Origin: Notolepis coatsorum
Taxonomy: Eukaryota; Chordata; Actinopteri; Aulopiformes; Paralepididae
Reading direction: 5' to 3'
DNA length: 64,000 bases
Assembly: GCA_963971535.1 (NCBI GenBank)
Contig: OZ020589.1
Location: forward strand, 50,691,544 to 50,755,543
Below, piece after piece: positions 44,025 through 55,427 of the stretch. The stretch's first letter is position 1. Every line of letters begins with the position of its first letter. The notes beneath the pieces are model-generated. The model saw only the letters and a list, made by a program, of their open reading frames with translations. It did no database searches and had not been told where the DNA came from. A program made the translations under genes and the position numbers.

Positions 44025-45632
44025 ATGGCGCTGCAACGTCCGGCTGCCTTTCTGTTCGCTCCGTCGAGACTGTGCTTACTTTTGTTAATATTTATAGTTT
44101 TAAGAGTTTTGTCTGTACCAACAGTAGGTGCATTTAATGTGTATGACCGTCAGTCACTTATAGACATCGGATTACGGGAAACTTACCGATTGGATTACTC
44201 ACTGGACCAGCTTTCCGAACCGCAACAATGGCCTGAGGAGATTCTCCGGAGAGAGGGACCAGAGCCTTTGTTCCTTGATCCCAGGAACAAAGGAACCAGA
44301 CGGCGTGGGAAGAGAGCTGGGATCCGTAACAGGCTGAGATCCAGATGCCACCGAACGCCATTGCCCAGTATATTGCTAGCCAATGTACAATCAATTGACA
44401 ATAAACTGGATGACATCCGAGCAAGGATTCAATACCAAAGAGACGTTAGGGACTGCAACGTTCTCTGCTTCACCGAAACGTGGCTCACGTCGGACGTTCC
44501 AGACCACGCAATCCAACCAGCTGAACACTTCTTTATCCACCGCAAGGATCGTACAGCAGAGTCCGGTAAACAACGTGGAGGAGGTATTGCCTTCATGTTT
44601 AACAACAATTGGAGCGATCCAACTAACGTGAAGAAATTATCCAACCACTGCTGCCCAGACCTGGAATATATAACCATCAAGTGTCGTCCTTTCTTCCTCC
44701 CGAGGGAGTTAACGGCGATCATCCTTGTAGGAGTGTATATTCCACCGCAAGCCAGCAACAACGTCGCGCTCTCCAGACTCCACGACGAGGTAAATAGAAT
44801 ACAAGCGGCGAACGTTAACGCCGCCATTTTGGTGCTGGGTGATTTCAATAGCGCCAATCTGAGAAAGGTATTACCTGACTTCTATCAGCATGTGACTTGC
44901 AACACCAGAGGCGGTAACATCCTAGATCACTGTTACACGCAATTTAAAGGTGGCTACAAGGCTCAGTCTGATAGTGGCTTTGGTAAATCAGATCACGCGT
45001 CCATCTTTCTTTCACCAATGTACAAACAGAGAATCAAAAGTACTCCTGTAGTCTCGCGAGAGGTGCAGAAATGGGATTTGACGTCGGGGGAGACGCTCCG
45101 GTCTGCGTTTGACTGCACAGACTGGAATGTGTTCCGCGACACAGATAACATTAATGTCTACACGGAGACAGTGCTGGACTATGTTTGTACTTTGGTGGAA
45201 GAAACAATCCCCACTACCAAAATGAGAGTTTACCCAAATCAAAAACCCTGGGTAGACAAATCCGTCCGTGAAGCTCTGAGAGAGCGCACCAAAGCATACA
45301 ACGACGGCCTAGTGGCAGGCAACATGAATGACCACAAGGTGGCGCGATACAACGTAAGGAGGACAGTGTCAGAGGCCAAACGGCGCTACAGGGATAAAAT
45401 TGAACTCCAGTTTGAACAAGCTGACTCTAGAGCTATGTGGCAGGGGCTCAAAACGATGACAGACTACAAAGGCGCCTCCCTCAAACTGAACAGTGACATC
45501 TCCTTAGCAAATGACCTCAATACCTTCTATGCGAGGTTTGATGCTGGTAATAACAACACCAGCTCACAAGCCACGGCAATGGGGGGGGGGGGGGGGGGTC
45601 GGCTGCTGATGGAGGCGCAGTGTTCAGGGTAA
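44025..45632 (+). pseudogene. L2 copy D ORF2: N-terminal region, endonuclease, linker
   Basis: ATG 44025 starts MALQRPAAFLF, with a hydrophobic stretch (LCLLLLIFIVLRVLSVPTV) and a basic patch RRRGKRAGIRNRLRSRCHR before the APE endonuclease. Catalytic motifs seen: ANVQSIDNK, CFTETWL, GVYIPPQ, VLGDFNSANL, GKSDHASIFL. The linker follows. After an 18-G run (45581-45598) the frame ends QCSG at 45632, one G short of the RT phase. The longest 5' extension of any L2 copy here, so the best view of the protein N-terminus. Confidence 0.92.
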
Positions 45633-47014
45633 CAGAGCATGAGGTGAGGCGGACCTTTAAAAAAGTGAATATCAGGAAGGCAGCAGGTCCGGACGGCATC
45701 CCCGGCCGCGTCCTAAAAGTCTGTGCCGACCAACTGGCCCCAGTATTCACTGACATATTTAACCTGTCCTTAGAACAGGCTGTCATCCCCACCTGCCTGA
45801 AGAAGTCCACTATTATCCCTGTATCCAAAAAATCCAAGCCTGCTTGCCTCAACGACTACCGCCCTGTAGCTCTCACCTCCATAGCCATGAAGTGCTTTGA
45901 GAAGCTAGTAAAGGGCTACATCTACTCCTCCCTCCCCATCAACATGGACCCCCTGCAATTTGCATACCGCCCCAACAGGTCCACGGAGGACGCCATAGCC
46001 CATGTGCTGCACACAGCAGCATCACACCTGGACAAGAGGCAGGGGAACTATGTGAGAATGCTATTCATCGACTACAGCTCGGCATTCAATACCATAGTCC
46101 CCTCCATACTCATAGCCAAGCTCAGGGACCTGGGCTTGAACTATGACCTCTGCCAGTGGGTCTTGGACTTCCTGACTGGCAGACCCCAGGTGGTGAGAGC
46201 AGGCAACTGCACCTCCTCATCCATCACCCTCAACATAGGGGCCCCCCAGGGCTGTGTTCTGAGTCCCCTCCTCTACTCCCTGTACACACACGACTGTGTG
46301 GCTCAGCGGAGTAGCAATACAATCATCAAATTTGCTGACGACACAGTGGTGGTGGGCCTGATCTCTGCCAACGACGAGAGGGCCTACCTGGAAGAGGTCA
46401 AGGTCCTGGCGGGATGGTGCCAGGAAAACAGCCTCTCCCTGAACGTCAGCAAAACAAAGGAGATGATTGTGGACTTCAGGAGGTCGGGGGTCAAGGACTA
46501 CAGCCCCCTCAGCATCGACGGGGCACCGGTTGAGAGAGTCAACAGCTTTAAGTACCTCGGAGCCTACATATCCGAGGACTTGACATGGACCACACACATT
46601 GACAGTGTTGTGAAGAAGGCACGACAACGCCTCTACTTCCTCAGGCGCCTAAGGAAGTTCCAAGTCAGTCAGAAGATCCTTAAGAACTTCTACTCATGTA
46701 CAATAGAGAGCATCTTGACCGGCAACATCACCTCCTGGTTTGGGAATAGCACTGCACAAGACCGAAGCAGACTACAAAGAGTGACACGTTCAGCCGAACG
46801 CACAATTGGAGGGGGGCTCCCCACCCTCCAGAACATTTACAACAAGCGTTGCAAGGGCAAGGCTAAGAGAATCATTAAAGACTCCAGTCACCCGAACAAC
46901 TGCCTCTTTGAACTGCTGCGGTCAGGCAAGCGATACCGGAGTCTCAAGGCGAGCACAGAAAGACTCAGAAGAAGCTTCTATCCCCAGGCCATCAGGCTGC
47001 TAAACGAACAATGA
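45620..47014 (+). CDS. L2 copy D ORF2: reverse transcriptase half
   Basis: 464 uninterrupted codons with the same motif order as copy C, including [38 protein letters not shown], and [16 protein letters not shown] as catalytic block; it ends [11 protein letters not shown]. Nearly identical to copy B (9961-11093), so they derive from one recent source. The only obstacle to a full ORF2 is the phase of the upstream G run. Confidence 0.93.
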   Translation: MFRVTEHEVRRTFKKVNIRKAAGPDGIPGRVLKVCADQLAPVFTDIFNLSLEQAVIPTCLKKSTIIPVSKKSKPACLNDYRPVALTSIAMKCFEKLVKGYIYSSLPINMDPLQFAYRPNRSTEDAIAHVLHTAASHLDKRQGNYVRMLFIDYSSAFNTIVPSILIAKLRDLGLNYDLCQWVLDFLTGRPQVVRAGNCTSSSITLNIGAPQGCVLSPLLYSLYTHDCVAQRSSNTIIKFADDTVVVGLISANDERAYLEEVKVLAGWCQENSLSLNVSKTKEMIVDFRRSGVKDYSPLSIDGAPVERVNSFKYLGAYISEDLTWTTHIDSVVKKARQRLYFLRRLRKFQVSQKILKNFYSCTIESILTGNITSWFGNSTAQDRSRLQRVTRSAERTIGGGLPTLQNIYNKRCKGKAKRIIKDSSHPNNCLFELLRSGKRYRSLKASTERLRRSFYPQAIRLLNEQ

Positions 47015-47502
47015 ACACTACACAACAACAACCACCAAACGCACATAGCACACACATCCACACGCACACACTCACTTTAAACAAACACACTGTAGCACCC
47101 ACTCCACACACTTTATAGCACACACCCACTTTAAACAAACACACTGTAGCACCCACTCCCCACACTTTATATTTATTGATGAAGGATTGCACTACAACTC
47201 GTACACCTTACTGTAAATTGTACCTAAATTGTACCTCATCCCATTTCTGCTTTGCACTATATAGTACTGTACATTAGTACACTGCATAGTATTGTATATT
47301 ATATGGTAACCCAGAACATTGTACATATGTCTATACCGAACACTGTGACCTCATTTTCTTCTTCTAAATTACATGCTATACTATGTTATTTGATACTATC
47401 TTGTCTAGCACAGTCTCTGGAGCGTAACAGTAAGAAGCATTTTGTATGAAAGTATTCTGTACTTCTGTATGACAACTATTAAAGAAACTTGAAACTTGAA
47501 CA

Positions 47503-49425
47503 CTGATTGGATGTGATAACCATGGCCGTTGGATTATGATATAAGATTTTGAGCATATTTATAAATGTGTCTCCAAATGCCATATTCTTCATGGTGTGCC
47601 ATAAGTACTCCCATTCCAGCCTATCGAAGGCCTTTTCGGCGTCAAGGGACAACACTGCACATGGTGATATTTTTGGAGCTTTGTCAATAATGTGTAACAG
47701 TCGTCTTAAATTATCTGATGCAAATCTTTGTTTAACAAATCCAGTTTGGTCTGGGTGGACCAATATTGGCAGTATCGTCTCTAGACGTTGTGCGAGGACC
47801 TTGGCATATAATTTTAAGTCTCCATTAAGAAGGGAAAATGGACGATAGTTAGCACAGATGTTTCCATCCTTTCCTTTTTTCTGTATCAGTGTGATAATTG
47901 CTGTACTTATGTCTCTATTAAAACTCCCTTTCATGATGGCTTGTTGGAACATCTCGAGTAGTAATGGACCCAACTCTTTCCAAAAGGTCAAGTACAGCTC
48001 CGGTGGGATACCATCGAAACCTGGTGATTTCCCCTGTTTCATTTCTTTCAGTGCATCGTAAAGTTCCTCCAGGGTAAAGGGAGAATCTGTTGAGGTTATT
48101 TGTTGCTCTGTTAATTTAGGTAGATCCAAGTCTTCAAAAAAGGAGTCTAAATCAGCTTTTGAGAATTGAGCTTCAGATGAATACAATTGTTGATAGAAAA
48201 GTTTAAATTCTAGATTTATTTTGGCCGGATCGTTTACCATCGCTCCTTCTTTATTTAGGATTGATGTGATATCTGCTTTCTGTTCATTATATTGGATTTT
48301 CCTAGTCAACACAAAGCTTGGATTATTTCCATTCAAATACTCAGTTTGCCTCGCTCTGTGAGCTAGGAACTCTGCTTTTTGTGCCATTAGAGCATTTAGT
48401 TCAGACTTCGCTTTCCAAAGCTCCCTTTCTCTTTCTTGATCGTAGTTGTTTTGTTGTTCTGCAGTTAGCAATGAGTGTCTATTTTCCAATCTGGATATTT
48501 CTTGATGGTGGGCTTTGTTACGTGCTGAAGCAAATGATATTGTATTATTGCGAATAAAGCCTTTAGTTGCATCCCATAGAAATCTTATATCTGTAACACT
48601 ATTTTTATTGATATTGATAAAAAGGTTGAAGTCTGATCTAAATTGCTCACAGAATGATGGATCCTGCAGTAATGTTAAATTAAATTTCCATCTAGTAGCA
48701 CGTTTTGGACAATTTTCAATTGTATATACACACAGATTGGCATGGTGATCTGATAAAGACATGTTGATAATGTCCGTTTTTTTAATACAGTGTAAAATAT
48801 TAGCAGATATTAGTATATAATCTATTCTTGAAAATGTTTTATGTCTATTTGAAAAGAAGGTGTATTGTTTTAAACTTGGGTTATAATTTCTCCAAACATC
48901 TATCAATGAGTGATTTGACACCAGATTTTTAAATGCTGTAGTGGATGAATTAACTGAGGTTGGACCTGACTTATCCAAGCCTGGTGATAAAACTGTATTC
49001 ATGTCTGCACCAATAATTATTCCACAATCTGAATACTTTTGTAAGGTCTTTGTTAGTTGGGCATAGAATGCAGAGTCATAAGTGTTAGGGGCATATGCTG
49101 ATAGCAGCAATATCTCTTTGTCACCTAGAATGCCCTTTACATAAGTGACTCTGCCATCTGAATCATTCCCTTTCTCAATATTATTGAAATTAAGTTTTCT
49201 AGATATTAGAATTAATACTCCTTTTGTTTTATTAATAGCAGATGAGGAAGAAATGACTATGTATCTATTGTTTTCCAATTTTCCCAAATCTTGTGCCATT
49301 ATGTGAGTTTCTTGAAAGAAAGCTATATCAATCCTTTTCTTGTCTATATATTCAAGACAGCTGCTATATTTGATATTCTTATTTATTCCCTGTACATTCC
49401 ATGAAAGTATATTTATTTTTGCCAT
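47503..49425 (-). pseudogene. L1 ORF2, N-terminal: endonuclease and first RT motifs
   Basis: Starts MAKINILSWNVQGINKNIKY at 49425, the classical L1 APE opening. Catalytic stations: FFQETHI, LSAYAPNTYD, IIGADMNTVL, FSRIDYILIS and LSDHHANLCV. A coiled region follows (ISRLENRHSLLTAEQQNNYD), then RT blocks KQGKSPGFDGIPPELY, NYRPFSLLNGDLKLYAKVLA and LSLDAEKAFDRLEWEYLW, ending at SNQCS at the copy D junction. No stop in about 640 codons. Confidence 0.93.
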
Positions 49426-50219
49426 AATATGTTCTGTAAATTTAATTTAGCTTTGGCAATTATTATTATGTATATCTTGGAATTATCCATGACACAGTAA
49501 CAAGAGGATTTCTATTTGCATTAAATTGTCAAGCTGTAGAGTAAAGAATAAAATTAGCAATACATTAGGGAAATAATATATATACATCATGTAACCCCTC
49601 CCCAGTTGTAGTCCAGCATCAACCCAAAAACCTCCCACTACCCCCCCACCCCCCACCCGAAGACAGTCACGTGGGTAGAATACCGTATTATCCTTATTCC
49701 ACATGGCCACCTTCCTACCTCCTATTCTCTGCCTGTTGCAGAGTTGTGACATGTTAGCTGGTCAGACAGCTCCCTCTACTGGTCTCCCTGTGTTATTAAA
49801 TATCTACATTACCGAAAAAAACAAAATTGGAATATAAACAGGGAGATACATTATTTTTTCTTTTTCTTTCTCTCTTTAATTTATGATAAATTATATTGGG
49901 TAAGGAGAGTAATGCTATGGGTGATACTATCGTCCCCACCAGTCATGTTGACCACAGTACCACCCACAGCAGCTCTACAGTAGCTCTTCTTTGTTTGTAA
50001 TAAACCAAATGTATGTCTGGGAGAACTCCCTTGCCTATAATAATAATAATATTATTATCATTATCATTATCATCATCATTATCATAATTTTTTAGGAAAG
50101 GCCTGTAATGTTAATAATTTGAAAGCCTGATGATATTACTACTCTTTTAATAAGTATTACTACTGCTAATAGTGTAATATTAGCGTACTAACACTTAATA
50201 ATCATTTGCAAGCCCCATA
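49426..50219. other. Region upstream of L1 ORF2; ORF1 not found
   Basis: A minus-strand frame 49483-49752 has no recognisable ORF1 features (no coiled coil, no RRM). Short ATT/ATC microsatellite at 50040-50090. Either the L1 is 5'-truncated close to ORF2 or ORF1 has decayed. Confidence 0.4.
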
Positions 50220-50345
50220 ACCTCTTATCAGTTTGACAGGTCCATCAATCCGTGGCCCGATCGTCCAGCCCTGCAGTGGCTAGACTCTCAGTTTCCCACA
50301 AATCCAATGGAGCCCGTCGAACACAGAGATACCGGCGCCCGCAAA
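50220..50345. repeat. Diverged repeat, member 1 of a pair
   Basis: Shares AAGCCCC-AACCTC, GACAG-CC-TC/AT-AA, and CCCACAAATC...GCCCGTCG with 54480-54625 in the same orientation and order; I judge about two-thirds identity. Could be LTRs or internal repeats of one element. Confidence 0.5.
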
Positions 50346-51412
50346 CAACAAACAGTGCCATATATATATTAATATATATTATATCCTTTAGATAACTTTA
50401 GCTAAAAGCAGTAACCAGCAATTGATTCAATCTGCATGGCTTCCAGAATATAGCTATACCGAGTTACCTCAGATGAGAGCAGGGCGAGGCCAGCGTCGTG
50501 GCACATTGTGATAGAAAGCAGTCCACGAATTTCAACAAAGTTGTTTTAATTAGAAAAAGTAAGTTACAAAGATTCTGTCTTGAAAATGTCCAATCCAGTT
50601 AAAATAAGTATAAAACAAAATATCTCTCATAGCATAGCAAAAACTCTCTTTGTCGCTATCATTTAAAAGATTTAGAGCATCTAAAAAACAGAACTTTGTC
50701 ATAGGGACTCCACTCTGAAAAATAGACAGATTCTGTTCCATACAACGCTCAACAGTATCTGCCGCTATAAGAATGGTGTCAGAAGTCTAAAAATCAAAAT
50801 CTCATCCGGATCAGGCGAGCTCGGCTTTATATACAAGTTCTGTATCATATCAAGACCTCTTACTATTGGTCTAAATACAGTGATGTCATTTCTACCATCC
50901 AATCAACACATAACACATAACACACTCAGTAAAGATGAACTCCTCCCTTTCTAGTCGTTACATTTACTGGAGAAGTAACAGATTACTTTCTTTTGGGAAA
51001 AACCCCAGTACGTCACTAAACATTTATGCATGTCTGCAATGATCCAAATTCTACAGAAAGCAGATATAGCATATATATACATGTACAATTCAATACTCAT
51101 ATACTTAAACACTGATTGATCTGCCCACACATCATGTATGTATTTTGTAGTTTAAAGTGTATAATAGCTCTCTGCCTCATAACTGCAAGGGTTAACTCTG
51201 CAGGCAGCGATTCTCCCACCTTCAAGGTCAGGCCACATTCCTGGCGTCACAGAACAGTAAGAGAAGAGGCCCCTTCTCCAGGACTACACAAGATATTGTA
51301 GTTTGCACAAGTTACTGTTTTAGAGTCTATAGTTATAGTTCTTACAGTTTTACACAAGTGGGAGGAAGAATACAAAGACATTCTTCATAATTACTGACGC
51401 TTAAGTCATCTC
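50346..51412 (-). other. Possible promoter-bearing region (minus strand)
   Basis: TTTATATACAAG (about 50824-50838; complement TTGTATATAAAGCC) gives a TATA box on the minus strand. A 63-codon frame (50550-50741) follows downstream of it. This layout suits an LTR, but I find no TG...CA borders or TSD. Confidence 0.35.
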
Positions 51413-51416
51413 TTAA

Positions 51417-52034
51417 AGGGGAACTCCAACATTTTGGGAAATTAGCTTATTTAACATCTTCCCTGGAGTTAGACAAGAAGATACATACCTTTTTTGTCTC
51501 TGTGCGTGCATTTTAGCTTTGGGAATAGACGCTCCGTTAGCATAGCTTAGCTTCATCACTGGAAGTGAGGTAGGACAGTAGCCTTACAGTGCCTTACAGT
51601 GTATTGCAAGGTCTGACATTGACCAAATTTGATATGCATGACCTTGGTGGGCTCTAGGTCAACTCCTGAAAAGGGGGTCAATGTCAGACCTTGCAATCAA
51701 AAGTTAGGGGGCGCACAAAAATTATGGCAAGGTTATTAGCCCCCTAACTTTTGATTGCAAAGTCTGACATTGACCCCCTTTTCAGGAGTTGACCTAGAGC
51801 CCACCAAGGTCATGCATATCAAGTTTGGTCAATGTCAGACCTTGCAATACACTGTAAGGCACTGTAAGGCTACTGTCCTGCCTCACTTCCAGTGATGAAG
51901 CTAAGCTATGCTAACGGAGCGTCTATTCCCAAAGCTAAAATGCACGCACAGAGACAAAAAAGGTATGTATCTTCTTGTCTAACTCCAGGGAAGATGTTAA
52001 ATAAGCTAATTTCCCCAAATGTTGGAGTTCCCCT
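51417..52034. mobile_element. Foldback element, 295-bp arms, TTAA-flanked
   Basis: Arms 51417-51711 and 51740-52034 are inverted copies with about four mismatches in 295 bp; the loop is 28 bp. Both outer ends read AGGGGAACTCC adjoining TTAA (51413-51416; 52035-52038), the target duplication of piggyBac/Kolobok-type elements. No coding sequence. Confidence 0.93.
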
Positions 52035-52038
52035 TTAA

Positions 52039-52520
52039 CATATGCTTAGATTTAAAACAGATATATATATAATAAACATATGCTTAATCCTTTATATCTT
52101 ACAAGTGACAGGGAGAACAGGATGTCATAATAAAAAGTGTCACTAGTTGTTTGTGGCACTTCAACACCGCCTCTGTCATCCTGGTTGGTCACTTTCCACT
52201 GTCTTAATAGCGTCTGTACGGGGGGACGAGATGGCAATTGCGGGGTCACGATGGCTGTGACTCTCAACACCCCCTCTGTCATCTTGGTTCCCTGGTACCC
52301 TGTTAGCCGGCGGGAAGACTTGCATCTGTTGTTCCCTGGCTGGACGGCCCGACAGGATAGGGGCCACGTCGTTGCTTGGTAGCCGGCGGGAAGACTTGCA
52401 TCTGTTGTTCCCGGCCAATGCACCCAGTTGTTGTCGTCTGAAGAACACAATGTCATAGTTCTTATGGTCACCCCCTCTGACCTCTTGGATCTCTCCCGTA
52501 GTTTGAGGTAGGTCGAATTG
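52039..52520 (-). other. Unassigned; contains a repeated 33-bp block
   Basis: TAGCCGGCGGGAAGACTTGC is present twice (about 52302 and 52380) within a longer imperfect duplication. Minus-strand frames are open but unrecognised. Confidence 0.35.
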
Positions 52521-53060
52521 TCACTTCTCGGGCGACCCCACGGGTCCCCGAGAATTGTAGCAGCAGTCCTCTATTGAAGTGTGGTTGGCCTGGTCGTGTG
52601 ACCCTGTCCGTAGGCCACGCAGGACATCACAGATACAGTCCATAGAGGACTCATTTCTTTTCTCTCTTTCAGGTCCATTCAGGGCTCTCATCGCCCTGTA
52701 ACTTGGGTCCAGGCCGATGTCTCTCTGTCTCCATGTCACAGGATATGCGGGCATAATATCCCCTGTTTCATCGCCTGCCCATTCTCCTTCACCTTCGTCG
52801 GAGACGTCCTCCAATCCTGAGCTCCAGGAGAGCTTTCAGAGAAGGCCCCTTGCTGATAGGTCTCAGTTTGGCCGGTTTAGCTCTCTTGTTCCGAGGTCTA
52901 GGAGGTTTGTCCCTTGGGTACCGAACTCTCTCCCTAGATCTTGATCTAGATGAGGACCTTGAGGATGCTCTGGAGCTTGACCTATCCCGGTCTTCCTCCA
53001 TTTCTGAGTTCTGATCTGGATCAGTATACTCCTGTTTGCTACTTGCTGCGTCGTCCACCG
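52521..53060 (-). pseudogene. Unidentified Arg/Ser-rich reading frame, frameshifted
   Basis: From ATG 53058 a minus-strand frame gives MDDAASSKQEYTDPDQNSEM, then an Arg/Ser-rich stretch SSSRASSRSSSRSRSRERVR and a basic Pro/Lys segment (PRPRNKRAKPAKLRP), ending at 52789. An overlapping frame continues with the acidic segment EDVSDEGEGEWAGDETGDIM and CDVLRGLRTGSHDQANHTSI to a stop at 52521. One frameshift near 52810, or an intron, would separate them. I do not recognise the protein. Being bracketed by the diverged repeat pair at 50220 and 54480, it may be a gag-like product of an uncharacterised retroelement. A host exon is also possible. Confidence 0.35.
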
Positions 53061-53149
53061 ACTCCGGGGGACAGCCCCCCCGTCTAAGAATGCTCCTGGC
53101 CTGAGATAGGGCAGGTTCTGATCCTTCAGGTCCGAACTGTACTGTCGGT

Positions 53150-53315
53150 CTCCTTGTGTTCTGACGTGAGCACTACAACAGTGAGGTCTCTTCTCTTGTA
53201 CCGACGTGCTACAACACGGAGGTCTCCTCTTGTGTTCTGACGTAAGCACTACAACAGTGAGGTCTCTTCTCTTGTACCGACGTGCTACAACACGGAGGTC
53301 TCCTGTTGTGTTCTG
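53150..53315. repeat. 76-bp tandem duplication
   Basis: Two copies of a unit starting GTTCTGACGTGAGCACTACA and ending CACGGAGGTCTCCT, plus a partial third edge. Confidence 0.9.
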
Positions 53316-54090
53316 TGAATTGCTCCTGTTAGCACTGGCTAGTTAGCCTGCTATTAGCTCCTGTTAGCAATGGCTAGTTAGCCTTCTATTAGCTCCTGTT
53401 AGCAATGGCTAGTTAGCCTGCTATTAGCTCCTGTTAGCAATGGCTAGTTAGCCTGCTATTAGCTCCTGTTAGCAATGGCTAGTTAGCCTGCTATTAGCTC
53501 CTGTTAGCAATGGCTCGTTAGCCTGCTGTCATCATCTGTTAGCACTGGCTCGTTAGCCTGCTGTCATCATCTGTTAGCACTGGCTCATTAGCCTGCTGTC
53601 ATCATCTGTTAGCACTGGCTCATTAGCCTGCTGTTATCATCTGTTAGCACTGGCTCGTTAGCCTGCTGTTATCATCTGTTAGCACTGGCTCATTAGCCTG
53701 CTGTCATTATCTGTTAGCACTGGCTAGTTAGCCTGCCGTTAGCATCCGTTAGCACTGGCTAGTTAGCCTGCTGTTGGCATCTGTCAGCACTGGCTCGTTA
53801 GCCTGCTGTTATCATCTGTTAGCACTGGCTAGTTAGCCTGCTGTTATCATCTGTTAGCACTGGCTAGTTAGCCTGCTGTCATCATCTGTTAGCACTGGCT
53901 AGTTAGCCTGCCGTTAGCATCCGTTAGCACTGGCTAGTTAGCCTGCTGTTTGGCATCTGTCAGCACTGGCTCGTTAGCCTGCTGTTATCATCTGTTAGCA
54001 CTGGCTCATTAGCCTGCTGTCATCATCTGTTAGCACTGGCTAGTTAGCCTGCTGTCATCATCTGTTAGCACTGGCTAGTAGCCTGCTGTA
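53316..54090. repeat. 35-bp minisatellite, about 22 copies
   Basis: Unit CTGTTAGCACTGGCTAGTTA + GCCTGCTGTTATCAT. The left copies (TAGCTCC) and right copies (TATCATC) form two sub-blocks. The unit resembles the 35-bp unit at 62957-63215. There are no spacers of unique sequence, so it is not CRISPR-like. Confidence 0.95.
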
Positions 54091-54479
54091 GACTCGTAGA
54101 GTTTTATACTTAAGTTCTGACCTTAAGTAAACATTAGGTTACTTCAAGTTCAAGTGACTTTAAGGCTCCCTAGACCTGCTAGTCGCGAGTAAACGCCACT
54201 TCAAGTGGTTTCCTATCAACCCTCTCTTGTTCCTGATAGATTTTTTACCTCTTAGGCTGTCTGCCGCGCTTTGCAGACCTCTACGTCACTCATTGTTCCA
54301 GATCTCGAGCATTAGGAGGAGTCTTGGTTGGAGAGGTTTGCTTGCTGATAAGACCAATTTTGAGTAAGGTTTTAACTCAAATCTGTAATAAATTTGACTC
54401 CAGAGACACCTGACAGCAGTCATTTAAGTTCATATTCTCTTGGCTGTTAATACTTATTCAATTAGTATAAAGCCCAACT
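54091..54479. other. No feature recognised
   Basis: Unassigned sequence between the minisatellite and repeat member 2; AATAAA at about 54389. Confidence 0.35.
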
Positions 54480-54625
54480 CACGGATGTTCTAAGCCCCAG
54501 AACCTCCGATCCGTTTTGACAGACCTATAAACCAGTGACTTGGCCGCCTAAGCACCACAGCGTCCTGTATGCTGAAGCTTCCAAGTCCCCACAAATCTGA
54601 CAGGCCCGTCGGATATAGAGACCCT
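54480..54625. repeat. Diverged repeat, member 2 of a pair
   Basis: Counterpart of 50220-50345 (shared words TAAGCCCC, TTTGACAG, CCCACAAATC, GCCCGTCG). See member 1. Confidence 0.5.
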
Positions 54626-55281
54626 GATGCTCGCTCTGTCCCCCCGCGTCAAGGTGCTAAGCTTGATGAGAGTTTGCAGAGTCTCAAGTTTTACCCATAG
54701 GCGCTGGTGAGTGTACATATCATGCAGCTGATATGGTTGGTACGGGTGTAACCTACCAAATGGTTACTGTCAGGAAATCCCCTTTGCCTTGAATGAAATA
54801 GATTACACATTTTTTCCCGTCCTCTTTACTCTGGTTTAGAGAAAATACAGACATCTTTACATAGTATACTTAAAATGTATACAAAATTAATGTAGTATTC
54901 TATGTCATGTTTTTTCCTAAATGACAATAACACTATATATTATTCCTCTCGACAGATGAGCTGAATGTCAAGTGCAGTTTGCACTTGCTCGAGTGTCATG
55001 TGTCAGGGCCCCAGAAAGTAAGGATACTATTGATGTTTTTCCTTCCGGGCTTTGAATTCCTTCCTTTTTGCCCTCATCTCTGCTTGTTGCTCTGGGGTTA
55101 GTTTCTCCCCCATGTTCAGGCTCAGACTCAGTTTCACCTGAAGGTGTCATCTGTGGCCTTGGGTTCTGATCCCCGGTCTGAATGTCGCCGTCCTCCTCCT
55201 TTGGGCCATAAAAAATGGGACAGTGCGCATAATTGATGTTCTTGGCCTTTAGACAGGGTCAATTTTCAGAAAATCATAACC
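54626..55281 (-). other. Unassigned; small minus-strand coding-like stretch
   Basis: Near 55035-55120 a minus-strand frame reads NMGEKLTPEQQAEMRAKRKE, a charged helical segment, between stops. It could be a C-terminal exon of the unit whose main frame is at 59115-60130, separated from it by the L2 insertion. Low certainty. Confidence 0.3.
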
Positions 55282-55427
55282 CTGAAGGCATTTCGTGTTT
55301 ATTTTTGGTACACAACATTTCTAGGGGTATTAAGGGGTGCTGAATCCAAATCTGCTGTATACCAAGCTCAAAAATGTCAAATAAGGCCTCAAAATTGAGA
55401 AATCCAACATGGCCGCCAGCGCCAGGC
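55282..55427 (-). repeat. 146-bp repeat, inverted with respect to 60592-60736
   Basis: Starts CTGAAGGCATTTCGTG and ends GGCCGCCAGCGCCAGGC. About four substitutions relative to the inverted copy. Both copies keep the same open frame (GHVGFLNF...FELGIQQIWIQH). Confidence 0.9.

Larger units (their letters stand above)
44023..47497 (+). mobile_element. L2-clade LINE (copy D), nearly full ORF2, inserted in L1
   Basis: 3475 bp, starting two bases before an ATG and ending AAGAAACTTGAAACTT. GAACA flanks both sides (44018-44022; 47498-47502), a short target duplication partly ambiguous with the tail. Removing it restores L1 SNQCS-TPFPIRRS in frame. The 3' UTR has a tandem duplication of about 55 bp (GTAGCACCCACTCC..., 47090-47165) that copy B lacks. 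Confidence 0.94.
38553..49425 (-). mobile_element. L1-clade LINE (ORF2), split by two L2 insertions
   Basis: A single minus-strand ORF2 is distributed over 47503-49425, 43368-44022 and 40248-39062. Together this is about 3765 nt, or about 1255 codons, the normal size of L1 ORF2. The 3' UTR runs to a T13 run at 38553-38565 (poly(A) on the minus strand). ORF1 is absent or unrecognisable beyond 49426. Inserts are L2 copies C (40249-43367) and D (44023-47497). Confidence 0.93.

Noticed and set aside
52555-52580. Possible retroviral primer-binding site (minus strand TGGGGTCGCCCGAG)
   Set aside because: No tRNA 3' end that I know matches, and no LTR border lies next to it.
53316-54090. Regularly spaced 35-bp units, superficially CRISPR-like
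   Set aside because: The unit repeats throughout with no unique spacers, and the host is eukaryotic; it is a minisatellite.
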